64,000 nucleotides of DNA from JBFMFH01 sp040752275. Lineage in GTDB: Bacteria > Acidobacteriota > Vicinamibacteria > Vicinamibacterales > JAKQTR01. The notes under the pieces are model-generated. The model saw only the letters and a list, made by a program, of their open reading frames with translations. It did not search any database and was not told where the DNA came from. The DNA lies in NCBI GenBank assembly GCA_040752275.1, contig JBFMFH010000111.1:108832-172831 (forward strand), written 5' to 3'. This document shows, one piece after another, positions 43,403 through 51,351 of this stretch. The position numbers and the translations under genes are program-made. Every line of letters starts with the position of its first letter. The stretch's first letter is position 1.

Positions 43403-44328
43403 GGTCCGGGGCGTGAGGCTGCGAGCTTCGTGCCGAGGAGGCGTTCCCGGATGCGCGAGCACACACGTTCGACGCCACGGTCCAGCGACACGCTCGGCAC
43501 CACGCCAAGCAGGTCACGCTGCCGGTCGAGTGACGGGCGCTTGATCAGCGTCATTCGGGGTGGGAGGTCCGTCAGCTCGACGAGTGATTCGGCCGCGCCG
43601 AGGGTCTGCTGTATCCGTTGGGCCAGCGATTCGATGCTCACGACCTCTGGGTGGCCGATGTTGATCACGGCGTACTCCGGCGCACGAGCTGCCGCTTCAA
43701 TCGCCCTGATTGCGTCGGTCACGTGCAGCCAGCTTCGGGCGCTTCCGCGGTGAACCTGGATACGCCGCCCGAGTGCCAGCTCGCTCGCGAATCGAATCAT
43801 GGCTGAGCGGTGATCGCCGAGGTCTTCGTCCTCGTCGTACACCATGAATGGGCGGAGGCTGACGGCGCGCAGGCCGTGTGTCCTGACTTCATACTCGACG
43901 AGCTTCTCCCCCAGCAGCTTCGACAGGCCGTACCGGTTGTTCGGCTGGGGGTCGGCATCGCGCTCGTCCATCGGATCGCAGTGCGGCCCGTAGACCTCAG
44001 ATGTCGAGAAGAAGACGATCATCGCCCCGGCTCGCTTGGCCAGCTGCAGGACGTTGTTGATGCCGGCGAGATTGGTAGCGATGGCCAGGCTGCTCGCCTG
44101 TTCGCACGTCACGCGGCTGACCATTGCCGAGAGGAGGAACACCACGTCCGGACCCCAGTCGAATGCGGGGAGGAGGTCGATCGGGTGGTTGATGTCAGCC
44201 ATGACGTAGCCGTTCCGCCACGCCGGCCGGAGGTCGGATTCGAGCACTTCGTACCCCGACGCGCGCAGGTGCTGAACCAGAGGCGCGCCGATGTTACCCT
44301 CGGACCCGATCACGAGTGCTCTTCTCAT
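43399..44328 (-). CDS. NAD-dependent epimerase/dehydratase (extended SDR)
   Basis: The protein has 309 residues. The nucleotide motif is GSEGNIG, a variant of GxxGxxG, and FFSTSEVYGPH with YGLSK gives the catalytic serine or threonine, tyrosine and lysine. It acts on a nucleotide sugar; whether as 4-epimerase, reductase or dehydratase cannot be told. It lies between the hexapeptide acyltransferase and the CgeB-like transferase and may complete a sugar started by the aminotransferase at 48141-49199. Confidence 0.82.
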   Translation of the reverse strand: MRRALVIGSEGNIGAPLVQHLRASGYEVLESDLRPAWRNGYVMADINHPIDLLPAFDWGPDVVFLLSAMVSRVTCEQASSLAIATNLAGINNVLQLAKRAGAMIVFFSTSEVYGPHCDPMDERDADPQPNNRYGLSKLLGEKLVEYEVRTHGLRAVSLRPFMVYDEDEDLGDHRSAMIRFASELALGRRIQVHRGSARSWLHVTDAIRAIEAAARAPEYAVINIGHPEVVSIESLAQRIQQTLGAAESLVELTDLPPRMTLIKRPSLDRQRDLLGVVPSVSLDRGVERVCSRIRERLLGTKLAASRPGP

Positions 44329-44336
44329 AGCCGCTT

Positions 44337-44822
44337 TCAGTCCCCGACCTTGCGGATTGCGACGGCTGGCACACCGGCCACGACCGTCAGCGGCTCAACT
44401 GCTCTGGCGACGACCGCCCCCGCTGCGATCACCGCGCCTCTGCCGATTGTGACTCCCGGCAGAATGATCGCCCCGGCCCCAATCCAGACATCGTCTTCTA
44501 TGATCACCGGGGCATCCACCGTTACGCCGTAGCGGGGCAGCTCGACCGGATGGCCACGGCTCGTGATGATGACGTGTGACGCAATCAGCACGCGATCGCC
44601 GATCGTGACGCCACCGCTCGCGCGAATGTGGGTGAATTCGCCGATGTCGACGTGGCTGCCGATGGACAGCGCTTCCGGGTGGTAGATCGAGACGGGCGAT
44701 CGCAGACTCACCTTGGCGCCGACCGAGGCACACCGGCAGAGGAGCTGCCGACTCTCATGCCGGTGCACAACCGACAGTCCCGCGGCCGCCTTGTCCAACA
44801 GCCAGGATGCGATGCCCATCAT
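44337..44822 (-). CDS. Hexapeptide-repeat (LbH) acetyltransferase
   Basis: The protein has 161 residues. Repeated hexapeptides (SIGSHVDIGEFTHI, VTIGDRVLIASHVI, VIIEDDVWIGAG and VTIGRGAVIAAGAV) show a left-handed beta helix, and SRGHPVEL holds the histidine that usually acts as base. The ending VAGVPAVAIRKVG is the standard C-terminus of the CysE/WcaF-type transferases, which acetylate sugar hydroxyls or amines with acetyl-CoA. Confidence 0.85.
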   Translation of the reverse strand: MMGIASWLLDKAAAGLSVVHRHESRQLLCRCASVGAKVSLRSPVSIYHPEALSIGSHVDIGEFTHIRASGGVTIGDRVLIASHVIITSRGHPVELPRYGVTVDAPVIIEDDVWIGAGAIILPGVTIGRGAVIAAGAVVARAVEPLTVVAGVPAVAIRKVGD

Positions 44823-44825
44823 GAA

Positions 44826-45878
44826 TCAGTCCGCCCCGGCAGGTCGAGCGACGCCGATGTGGCCCGCCCGGCCCGTGCGCGGCCTGCGCTTGCGGGCCAC
44901 AACGGCAATGCCGCTGTCACTGACGTGCATGTGCTCCTGCCGCAGGTCGAGAGTCGCGAGCCATTCCCGGACTTCTTCAGCTGAATGCCGGTGAGCGTAC
45001 GCGGGATGGTACCAGTCGAAGTTCACGTGAACGTTGTCGTCGAAGGAGAGGTCGTCGTTCCAGTAGCACTTGAGGAAGTTGTAATAGAGGAACCGTTGTA
45101 GCGGGTAGCGGCCTCTCTTGATTCCCAGTTCCGGAACGTCGCGCTCGACAGTCAGTTCCACCTTGATCCCAGCCAGGCTCCGGCTGAACTCCGTCAGCGC
45201 TTCCATCCGTCGCCAGGCCTCTTCCGGGGGCAGTGGAGACACGATGCTTCGGATGTGGTCATCCGCGAATTCCCGAATCGGTGCCTTCCGCACATAGACG
45301 TAGAAGATCACGAGCCCATCGACCCGAGCGTGGCGGGCAACGGACTTCAGCGATTCGAACGTGTCCGGAGTGTGATGCAACACACCATGCGACCAAACGA
45401 CGTCGAACGATTCGTCGGGGAATGGCAGTCGGGTGACGTCAGCCTGGGCCAGCGCGAGGTTCGGCTGACCCTCGAAGTTCTTCCTGCATGTGTCGATCGC
45501 CGACGAGATGTCGACGCCGACGACGACGGCAGGCCATCGAACAAACTGGTTCAGCGATGCCCCAGAGCCGCAGCCAGCATCCAGCACGATCTTCCCCTCC
45601 ATCAACTCGCGCAGGTCCTGCGGGCCCTCCCATCTGAAGATCTCGCGCCAGAAGTTCCAGATGACCTCGTCGTGGCCGGGCTTGAATCCCCAGTGTGCTT
45701 GCTTCGTCCACTTGTACCCAAACGAAGCTGCGGTTTGAGCCTGAGCCCGGTCGCGTCCGGCGACGAACCTGGGGATGCCGTCGATGATTGGATACGAGCG
45801 TCCAGCGGGTGACACGTACCGGTCACCTTCCAGGACCAGGAGAAGGTCACGATCGTCGGGGTCGACGAACTGAATCAT
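44826..45878 (-). CDS. SAM-dependent methyltransferase with Trm112-like N-terminus
   Basis: The protein has 350 residues. The first 40 residues (YVSPAGRSYPIIDGIPRFV) are the Trm112-like start of many such enzymes but lack the zinc cysteines. IVLDAGCGSGASLNQF with VVGVDIS, ADVTRLPFPDESFD and SHGVLHHTPD follow as the SAM domain. The 150-residue C-terminal part resembles those of sugar or lipid methyltransferases. It starts at an ATG after a 46-base gap. Substrate unknown. Confidence 0.82.
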   Translation of the reverse strand: MIQFVDPDDRDLLLVLEGDRYVSPAGRSYPIIDGIPRFVAGRDRAQAQTAASFGYKWTKQAHWGFKPGHDEVIWNFWREIFRWEGPQDLRELMEGKIVLDAGCGSGASLNQFVRWPAVVVGVDISSAIDTCRKNFEGQPNLALAQADVTRLPFPDESFDVVWSHGVLHHTPDTFESLKSVARHARVDGLVIFYVYVRKAPIREFADDHIRSIVSPLPPEEAWRRMEALTEFSRSLAGIKVELTVERDVPELGIKRGRYPLQRFLYYNFLKCYWNDDLSFDDNVHVNFDWYHPAYAHRHSAEEVREWLATLDLRQEHMHVSDSGIAVVARKRRPRTGRAGHIGVARPAGAD

Positions 45879-45924
45879 GGTCCTTCGCCCTCGCGAGACG
45901 ATCGTCGTCGCATCTCGAGTGTCT

Positions 45925-47127
45925 TCACGCGTATTCGAAATGGATGCATCGCACGGCGTCTTCGGCCAGAACCTGGGCCGCCTCGCGTGTGTCCCCGGCA
46001 GCTATGATGAACCCTGCTCTGTCGGCGCCGACCCTTACGGCGTTGATGCTCGCACCCGCCTGAACGGTCACCGCGCAGTCGAGGACGTTCGGCCAGGTGC
46101 TCACTTCCTCGACCCCAACCACCCGTCGGAGCCGTCCTGGTGGCGGCAGCAGAAACCGATAGACACAGCCCTGCTCTCGCCGCGGTGTGAGGTCGCCTGG
46201 AGCCTCGCCGATGGCGATCCGCAGCGCCGCCTCGAGCATCTTCACGCCGCTGACGAACGGGACGATCGGATCCGGGATGCCCCCTCCACCACAACGGGCG
46301 CCTAGCTCGAAGAGCCGCGGTCCTGAAGCTGTGCTGCAGAGTTCAACGTGCGCCGCGCCTGAAGAGATACCCAGGGCCTGAACCGCACGGCGAACAACAT
46401 CGTGCACGCGCTCCAGACGCGCATCGCCAAGAATCGTCGGGTAGATCATAGCGGTGTTGACGCGGTAGGGTCGTGGGGTCTTGACGTTGTCACACACTGC
46501 CAAGACATGGGTCACGCCATCGAATGTGATCGTCTCGACACTGTGTTCGAGGCCGTCGAGGAACTCTTCAATGAGAATCGTCTTGTCGGCATACCAGCTC
46601 TGCGCAAAGAGGACCGCGTCCGGTACCTGCTCGAGTGTTTCGATTACCGAGACGCCACGGCTGCCGCCGCCGCGGCTGTCCGCAGGTTTCACGACGAGAG
46701 GCCAGCAATCGAGATCTCGAACGGCCTGCACCGCCTCGTCCAGCGTCGTCGCCACTCTCCACGCTGCGGAAGGCACCCCACAGTCCTGCCATCGCTTCCG
46801 CATCAGGTACTTGCTGGTGGCACGCGCCGCCACTGCCGCGTCAAGACCAACGAGACCGAGGGAATGGGCAACGAATGCTGCTGTCTGGACGCCGAAGTCA
46901 TTCAACGGGAGGATCCCGTCAATGCGATACCGTCGCGCGACCTTCAACACCCCGTCCGGGTCCGCGATGTCGACGACCTCAGAATGATCCGCGCGCTGAA
47001 ACCCCTCAGCCCCGGGGTTCCGGTCGACCAGCACCACCTCCAAACCCAGTGCCTTGGCTGCGCGAATGGACGAGAGGTAGTAGCGGGACCCTCCAAGCAA
47101 CAGAACCCGCTTCGGGCGTCTCACCAT
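45925..47127 (-). CDS. ATP-grasp ligase (carboxylate-amine ligase type)
   Basis: The protein has 400 residues. The N-terminal Rossmann part has VLLLGGSRYYLSSIRAAK, as in PurK and related ligases; the central ATP-grasp fold has WPLVVKPADSRGGGSRGVS, ILIEEFLDGLEHSVE and AAHVELCSTASGPRLFELG, with ARCGGGGIPDPIV supplying the magnesium ligands. These enzymes make an acyl phosphate and join it to an amine, giving amide bonds. Here it may attach an amino acid to an amino sugar or to another amino acid. It stands just after the NodB-like gene. Confidence 0.85.
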   Translation of the reverse strand: MVRRPKRVLLLGGSRYYLSSIRAAKALGLEVVLVDRNPGAEGFQRADHSEVVDIADPDGVLKVARRYRIDGILPLNDFGVQTAAFVAHSLGLVGLDAAVAARATSKYLMRKRWQDCGVPSAAWRVATTLDEAVQAVRDLDCWPLVVKPADSRGGGSRGVSVIETLEQVPDAVLFAQSWYADKTILIEEFLDGLEHSVETITFDGVTHVLAVCDNVKTPRPYRVNTAMIYPTILGDARLERVHDVVRRAVQALGISSGAAHVELCSTASGPRLFELGARCGGGGIPDPIVPFVSGVKMLEAALRIAIGEAPGDLTPRREQGCVYRFLLPPPGRLRRVVGVEEVSTWPNVLDCAVTVQAGASINAVRVGADRAGFIIAAGDTREAAQVLAEDAVRCIHFEYA

Positions 47128-47184
47128 TCCGCTATTGCCCCTGTACCCATCGCTGCTGGCAGCGGCGGCCCGCGAATGACCGGA

Positions 47185-48144
47185 TCATCCCCAGGCAGCC
47201 CCGGTTCTGAGCCGCGCCGCCGCTTCGTCGATCGTTACGAATGACAGCCTGGCTGACCGATCGCGCGCCTTCTGCTCGATGTGGAGGAGGTTCTGCTCAA
47301 GGGCGCCGAAATCGTGCGCGATGAGACCGCGTCGTGCTGTTGCCGGCATCAACTCGGTCGGGTGCGTCAACATGACAACATCTCCGTGCCGGGCCAGCCA
47401 CCACTCCAGTGCTGGCTGAAATGCGCCTGGCCAGTACGCGGGATTCAAGTACCGTTGAACTGGACCGTGGTCGTAAGGCGCCGCGAGAGGAGCGACCGAC
47501 ACGGGCAGTTCGAGAATGGCGTGTGCGGGTTCACCCGGTACCCGGTAATCAGAGCGAGACGGGAAGAACGCAGTGGCAGGAGAGGTGCTCCAGTCCTTCA
47601 CCGAAAGCTCCCACGCGTAGATAGGCCTCGGGATCGCGCTGCTATCGGCTTCGAAGCCCAGGTCGCTCAACAACGCCATCGTTTCGTTGGTGTGAAAGCC
47701 CCAACCCATTCGGACAGTCGTGAGCCCGCGCGCACGTGCATGGCTAGCATGTGTGCTCAGCTCCTCGACAACGCCGCGGGAGTCGGTGTTCTGCGCCCAT
47801 TCACCGTTGCGCCGCGTGTAACAGTGCGGATGCCAGCCGATGGCGTGCCCCCGCTGCCGCAGTTCGTGCAAGAGGGCACCGTACTGGCGGAACACGTAGT
47901 CCGCCTCGCCGTACACCTCGCCCAATTGCGCGTCCAGGCGGACGAACCATGTTGCCCTCCAGCCCGGGTGACGATCCCAGAGTTTCATCAGCCGTGGGAC
48001 TGCGACCGTGAGCTCGTCAGGGCGCATGTTCCCGGACGAATGATCGATCAGGTCCACGTCGAACGTGAGACACACCCGCCATTCTTGGGTCGACCCGACC
48101 AAGTTCCCTGAATCGCAGGATGCTCTTTTCGAGGCGGTGATCAC
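47185..48144 (-). CDS. NodB-like polysaccharide deacetylase-family protein
   Basis: The protein has 319 residues from a GTG in a GTGA overlap with the aminotransferase. VCLTFDVDLID is the metal-site strand (TFDD in the family), GHAIGWHPHCYTR the HxxH region, and VRMGWGFHTNETMALLSDLGFEADSS follows the RxPxG position; VVMLTHPTEL gives the last histidine. No signal peptide is visible, so a cytoplasmic substrate such as an N-acyl nucleotide sugar is more likely than cell wall. Confidence 0.7.
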   Translation of the reverse strand: MITASKRASCDSGNLVGSTQEWRVCLTFDVDLIDHSSGNMRPDELTVAVPRLMKLWDRHPGWRATWFVRLDAQLGEVYGEADYVFRQYGALLHELRQRGHAIGWHPHCYTRRNGEWAQNTDSRGVVEELSTHASHARARGLTTVRMGWGFHTNETMALLSDLGFEADSSAIPRPIYAWELSVKDWSTSPATAFFPSRSDYRVPGEPAHAILELPVSVAPLAAPYDHGPVQRYLNPAYWPGAFQPALEWWLARHGDVVMLTHPTELMPATARRGLIAHDFGALEQNLLHIEQKARDRSARLSFVTIDEAAARLRTGAAWG

Positions 48145-49199
48145 ACTGTCCCAGCGGCCACGCCGTGACGGAGGATTCGGCGCGCCGACAGAATCACACG
48201 CTGCTGTTCCTCGTCCGACAGCGTCGGGTAGATTGGCAAGCAGACGGTCTCCGAGAAGCAACGCTCTGCGGCGGGGAATCTCTCACGCGCATGCCCCAAC
48301 TCTCGGTGAAGCAGTACGTCGACGCCACGCCGCACATGAATGTGGTCCGCTGCGAACGCCGCTCGTATGCGGCCAAAACCCCCCTCCACCAGGATCGGAA
48401 AGCGAAAGAAGATGCTGCGCCCCCTCAGTCCGGGTGGCCAGCACTGTGTAGTGTCGACAAGTTCGGCGAGGTAGACATCTGCCAGGGAACGCCGTCGCGA
48501 AAGGAAGCCGTCGTACCTGCTCAGTTGACTCAGGCCGAGAGCTGCCTGCAAGTCCGACAGGGATTGACACAACCCCTCAGCGTGCTCCCTCGCAGCCGCC
48601 CGGAGTCTCTCCACGACGCCGGGAGCCCTGGAGAGTGCCATGCCGCCTTCGGCGGTAGTCAGCAGCTTCGTGGCGTGGAACGACAGGACACAGACGTCGC
48701 CGCAGCTCCCGGCCATTCGACCCCCGTCCGTTGCTCCCAGCGCCTGGCAGCAGTCTTCGATGACCGGCACGCCGAGATCGCAAATGTCCGCGATGGGCGC
48801 GACAATGCCGAACGTGTGGACCACGACGATGGCACGTGTCCGATTCGTCACGCAGGGCCGCACCGATTCGACACGCATACACCAGTTGTCGCCGACGTCG
48901 CACAGAACCGGAACGGCGCCAACAGCGCGGACGGCACGCCACACCGCACCACACACGTACGTTGGGACTACCACCTCGTCGCCCGGTCCGACGTCGAGTG
49001 CTTTGAGTGCACACACGAGGGCAGCCGTCCCCGACGAGGTCGCGACGCCACCGGCCATCCCGAGATAGGCAGCGACCGCGCGCTCGAATCGCTGAACGAT
49101 GCCGCGTTCGGCGGTGCTACAGGAAAACAGCGCCGTCTCGATCGCCTGGCCGTCTATGGCGTCGAGCGTCGGCCGCGAGTGAGGAATCCAGTCCGCCAT
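48141..49199 (-). CDS. DegT/DnrJ/EryC1-family PLP aminotransferase
   Basis: The protein has 352 residues. GVATSSGTAALVCALKALDVGPGDEVVVPTYV and VPVIEDCCQALGA are PLP-site segments (written here for identification), with K178 in SFHATKLLTTAEGG. It transaminates a keto nucleotide sugar. The ATG at 49199 lies 23 bases after the wbpG stop. It is shorter than its paralogue at 55540-56730 and may serve a separate amino sugar, probably the one used by the downstream ATP-grasp and acyltransferase genes. Confidence 0.85.
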   Translation of the reverse strand: MADWIPHSRPTLDAIDGQAIETALFSCSTAERGIVQRFERAVAAYLGMAGGVATSSGTAALVCALKALDVGPGDEVVVPTYVCGAVWRAVRAVGAVPVLCDVGDNWCMRVESVRPCVTNRTRAIVVVHTFGIVAPIADICDLGVPVIEDCCQALGATDGGRMAGSCGDVCVLSFHATKLLTTAEGGMALSRAPGVVERLRAAAREHAEGLCQSLSDLQAALGLSQLSRYDGFLSRRRSLADVYLAELVDTTQCWPPGLRGRSIFFRFPILVEGGFGRIRAAFAADHIHVRRGVDVLLHRELGHARERFPAAERCFSETVCLPIYPTLSDEEQQRVILSARRILRHGVAAGTV

Positions 49200-49222
49200 G
49201 GCCGAATGAGGGTCTGCCCGCT

Positions 49223-50392
49223 TTACCTCTGACCGCCAGGTACGGGCAGGGGATCCGGCCTTGTGTACTTCATGTAGAAGCTCTGGGGAATCAGGTCGGC
49301 CTTCCACATGAGGTAGAAGAGCCAGCGAAGGCGTTCGAAGGTCTTCTTGTACGTACGGAATTCCCGATACGTGCGGTGAGGGAGGTTCATCATCCGTTCG
49401 AACTCCGTGTCGCCGAAACCCAAGCGTTTCTTCACCAGGTCGACGATTTCAGGTTCAAGATGGTGCGGTTCCTCAAGCAGCCTCAGGCCTTCCGCCTGTG
49501 TCATCTGACCCGAACGGATCAGCGCGGAGTACCCGAGTGCGCGCAGATCCCGGCCGAACCGGCGGGGCATGAGGTAGCTGTGGCAAAAGGCGGTAAACCG
49601 GTTTTCCAGATGGTGTCCGCCGTACCACCTCCAACCCAACTCGCGGGCCAGGAGTGCCTTGGTCTCCTCCTTCTGATAGTCCACGTAGTACAGCGGGCGG
49701 ACCTTCTTGATCTTCTTCACGCCGGCCCAGTAAAGGAACTTCCACAGCCACAGGTTCGGAAAGGTCTTCATCCGAACGCTCCCGTACGTACGGTGCACAC
49801 TTGCGATGTACCTCGCGTCCATGTAGGCCCACCCAAGCGGCGAAATGCCCTCAGTACGGAACGAGTGGCCTTCGAATGTATAGCGCACCCCGTACCTGGC
49901 AGCAGCCATGTACAGGGTACTGGCCAGGGCGATGTCCGTTGGGATATCAACGTCTGGGACCCCAGCTCTCATGAACGCTCGATAGATGTCATCGTATTCA
50001 ACGTTGTCAACGACGTACGTGTATAGATCCACACCCAGTCGCTGCAAAAGGTTGTGGATGTTCTCGACCGCTATCGTAGAGTCCCACGTATTGTCGAAAT
50101 GGACGGCGAGGGGTCGAAGGCCCAGCCTCTCCTTCACGAGATACAGCATGTACGACGAGTCACACCCACCACTGATCCCGACCACACAGTCATACTGCCT
50201 ATTTCGACCCTCCGATTTGATTTGCGCCGCAAGGGTCTGGAGACGCCGCTCGCCCTCGTCGCCCGTCGGGTACTCCCGCTCGAGACGCTCATGAGTCCGG
50301 CAGTAGCTGCATACGCCGGAATCATCGAATGAGATGGCCGGGGTATTCTGATCGTACAGACATCGCGAGCATCGCTTGGCTTCGAGTGTCAC
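49223..50392 (-). CDS. wbpG: N-acetyl-sugar amidotransferase, WbpG/PseA family
   Basis: The protein has 389 residues. Two CxxC pairs (C8/C11 and C28/C31) form a zinc site, and VGISGGCDSSYML (residues 71-83) is the PP-loop that adenylates the substrate. This is the WbpG/PseA group which, with ammonia from a HisH/HisF pair, turns an acetamido group of a sugar into acetamidino, as known for Pseudomonas aeruginosa O antigens and flagellin pseudaminic acid. The GTG start overlaps the hisF stop as GTGA, so the pair is coupled. The likely substrate is a UDP-sugar such as UDP-ManNAc3NAcA. Confidence 0.9.
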   Translation of the reverse strand: MTLEAKRCSRCLYDQNTPAISFDDSGVCSYCRTHERLEREYPTGDEGERRLQTLAAQIKSEGRNRQYDCVVGISGGCDSSYMLYLVKERLGLRPLAVHFDNTWDSTIAVENIHNLLQRLGVDLYTYVVDNVEYDDIYRAFMRAGVPDVDIPTDIALASTLYMAAARYGVRYTFEGHSFRTEGISPLGWAYMDARYIASVHRTYGSVRMKTFPNLWLWKFLYWAGVKKIKKVRPLYYVDYQKEETKALLARELGWRWYGGHHLENRFTAFCHSYLMPRRFGRDLRALGYSALIRSGQMTQAEGLRLLEEPHHLEPEIVDLVKKRLGFGDTEFERMMNLPHRTYREFRTYKKTFERLRWLFYLMWKADLIPQSFYMKYTRPDPLPVPGGQR

Positions 50393-51201
50393 AATGCGTT
50401 CCCGCTATTGGTGGGATCTGACTCCCCGGCGATCTTCTCCACCGGAAGAATCGCTCTCACGAGTTCCTCTCGAGGCGGAAAACTGATGAGGACGCCTCGC
50501 TGTGGACCCTGGTACACGACCATGCTCCCGGCCGCCACGGCGGTCGCGCCATGCGCCACGGCGTCCGCGAAGTGTTCCACGCGCCCGGCGCCACCGCAGA
50601 CGATGAGGGGAAGTGTGATGGCCTTCGATACCTTTTGAATCAGGTGCACGTCGTACCCCTTCATCGTCCCGTCTCGGGTGATGGAATTCAGGAGAATCTC
50701 GCCGGCACCCAGACGCTGCATCCGGGCGGCGTACGCCGCCGGGTCTGCGCCCGTCGCACGGCGCCCTCGGTCGACGTAGACCTCGTGGCCCCTGAGGAGT
50801 GACTGTCGCACATCCATCGACACAACAATGCTCTGGCTGCCGAACTGCTCCGCCGCGAGAGTCACGAGAGACGGATTGTCAAACGCCATCCGGTTCAGAG
50901 CAACCTTCTCGACGCCAACGGCAAGTACGGCACGGATCTGCTCGGTCGTCCGGATGCCTCCGCCGTAGGTGATCGGCATGAAGCACTCGCTGGCAATCCT
51001 CTCGATCAGATCGAGAGCGATCGGCAGGCCGTGCTCGCTGGCTCCGATGTCCAGCAACAGGAGGTCGTCGACCTCCTTGTCGTTGAAGATCCGTACGGCG
51101 TTGATCGGGTCGCCGACGTAGCTGGGCTGCTGGAACATGACGGTCTTGACGAGACGGCCTCGTTCCAGCAGGAGGCACGGCATCACGCGTGTTCTCAGCA
51201 T
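50389..51201 (-). CDS. hisF: HisF-like cyclase subunit of the acetamidino-forming system
   Basis: The protein has 270 residues with the HisF beta-barrel motifs DPINAVRIFNDKEV, FMPITYGGGIRT, LLNSITRDGTMKGYD and LIVCGGAGRVEHF. The catalytic aspartate of true HisF (CLDVDGR) is replaced by leucine: CLLLERGRLVKT. The second aspartate is kept in SMDVRQS. This pattern is that of the HisF copies next to WbpG, which channel ammonia and do not make histidine. Its C-terminal 25 residues extend past the usual end. Start ATG at 51201. Confidence 0.9.
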   Translation of the reverse strand: MLRTRVMPCLLLERGRLVKTVMFQQPSYVGDPINAVRIFNDKEVDDLLLLDIGASEHGLPIALDLIERIASECFMPITYGGGIRTTEQIRAVLAVGVEKVALNRMAFDNPSLVTLAAEQFGSQSIVVSMDVRQSLLRGHEVYVDRGRRATGADPAAYAARMQRLGAGEILLNSITRDGTMKGYDVHLIQKVSKAITLPLIVCGGAGRVEHFADAVAHGATAVAAGSMVVYQGPQRGVLISFPPREELVRAILPVEKIAGESDPTNSGNAL

Positions 51202-51295
51202 GCGGTTGTGTGCCTCGCTCTCCGCAGTCAGGGGCCTCCACGGAGGGGTCGGCGCATACGGACAGCCATCAACAGCACGAACCGCCCGTCGAGCG

Positions 51296-51316
51296 GTGCG
51301 CCATCCGATGGCGCAC
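51296..51316. repeat. Perfect 9-bp inverted repeat with 3-base loop between two genes
   Basis: GTGCGCCAT, loop CCG, ATGGCGCAC: a perfect palindrome in the 150-base gap after the putative transferase stop (51352) and before hisF (51201). No run of T follows in the direction of transcription, so it is not a standard terminator. It could be an RNA hairpin that protects or attenuates the message, or a protein site. The rest of this gap shows nothing else that I can name. Confidence 0.4.
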
Positions 51317-51351
51317 TGCCTCAGCCCGCAACGAATCGGCCGGCGTTCTCC

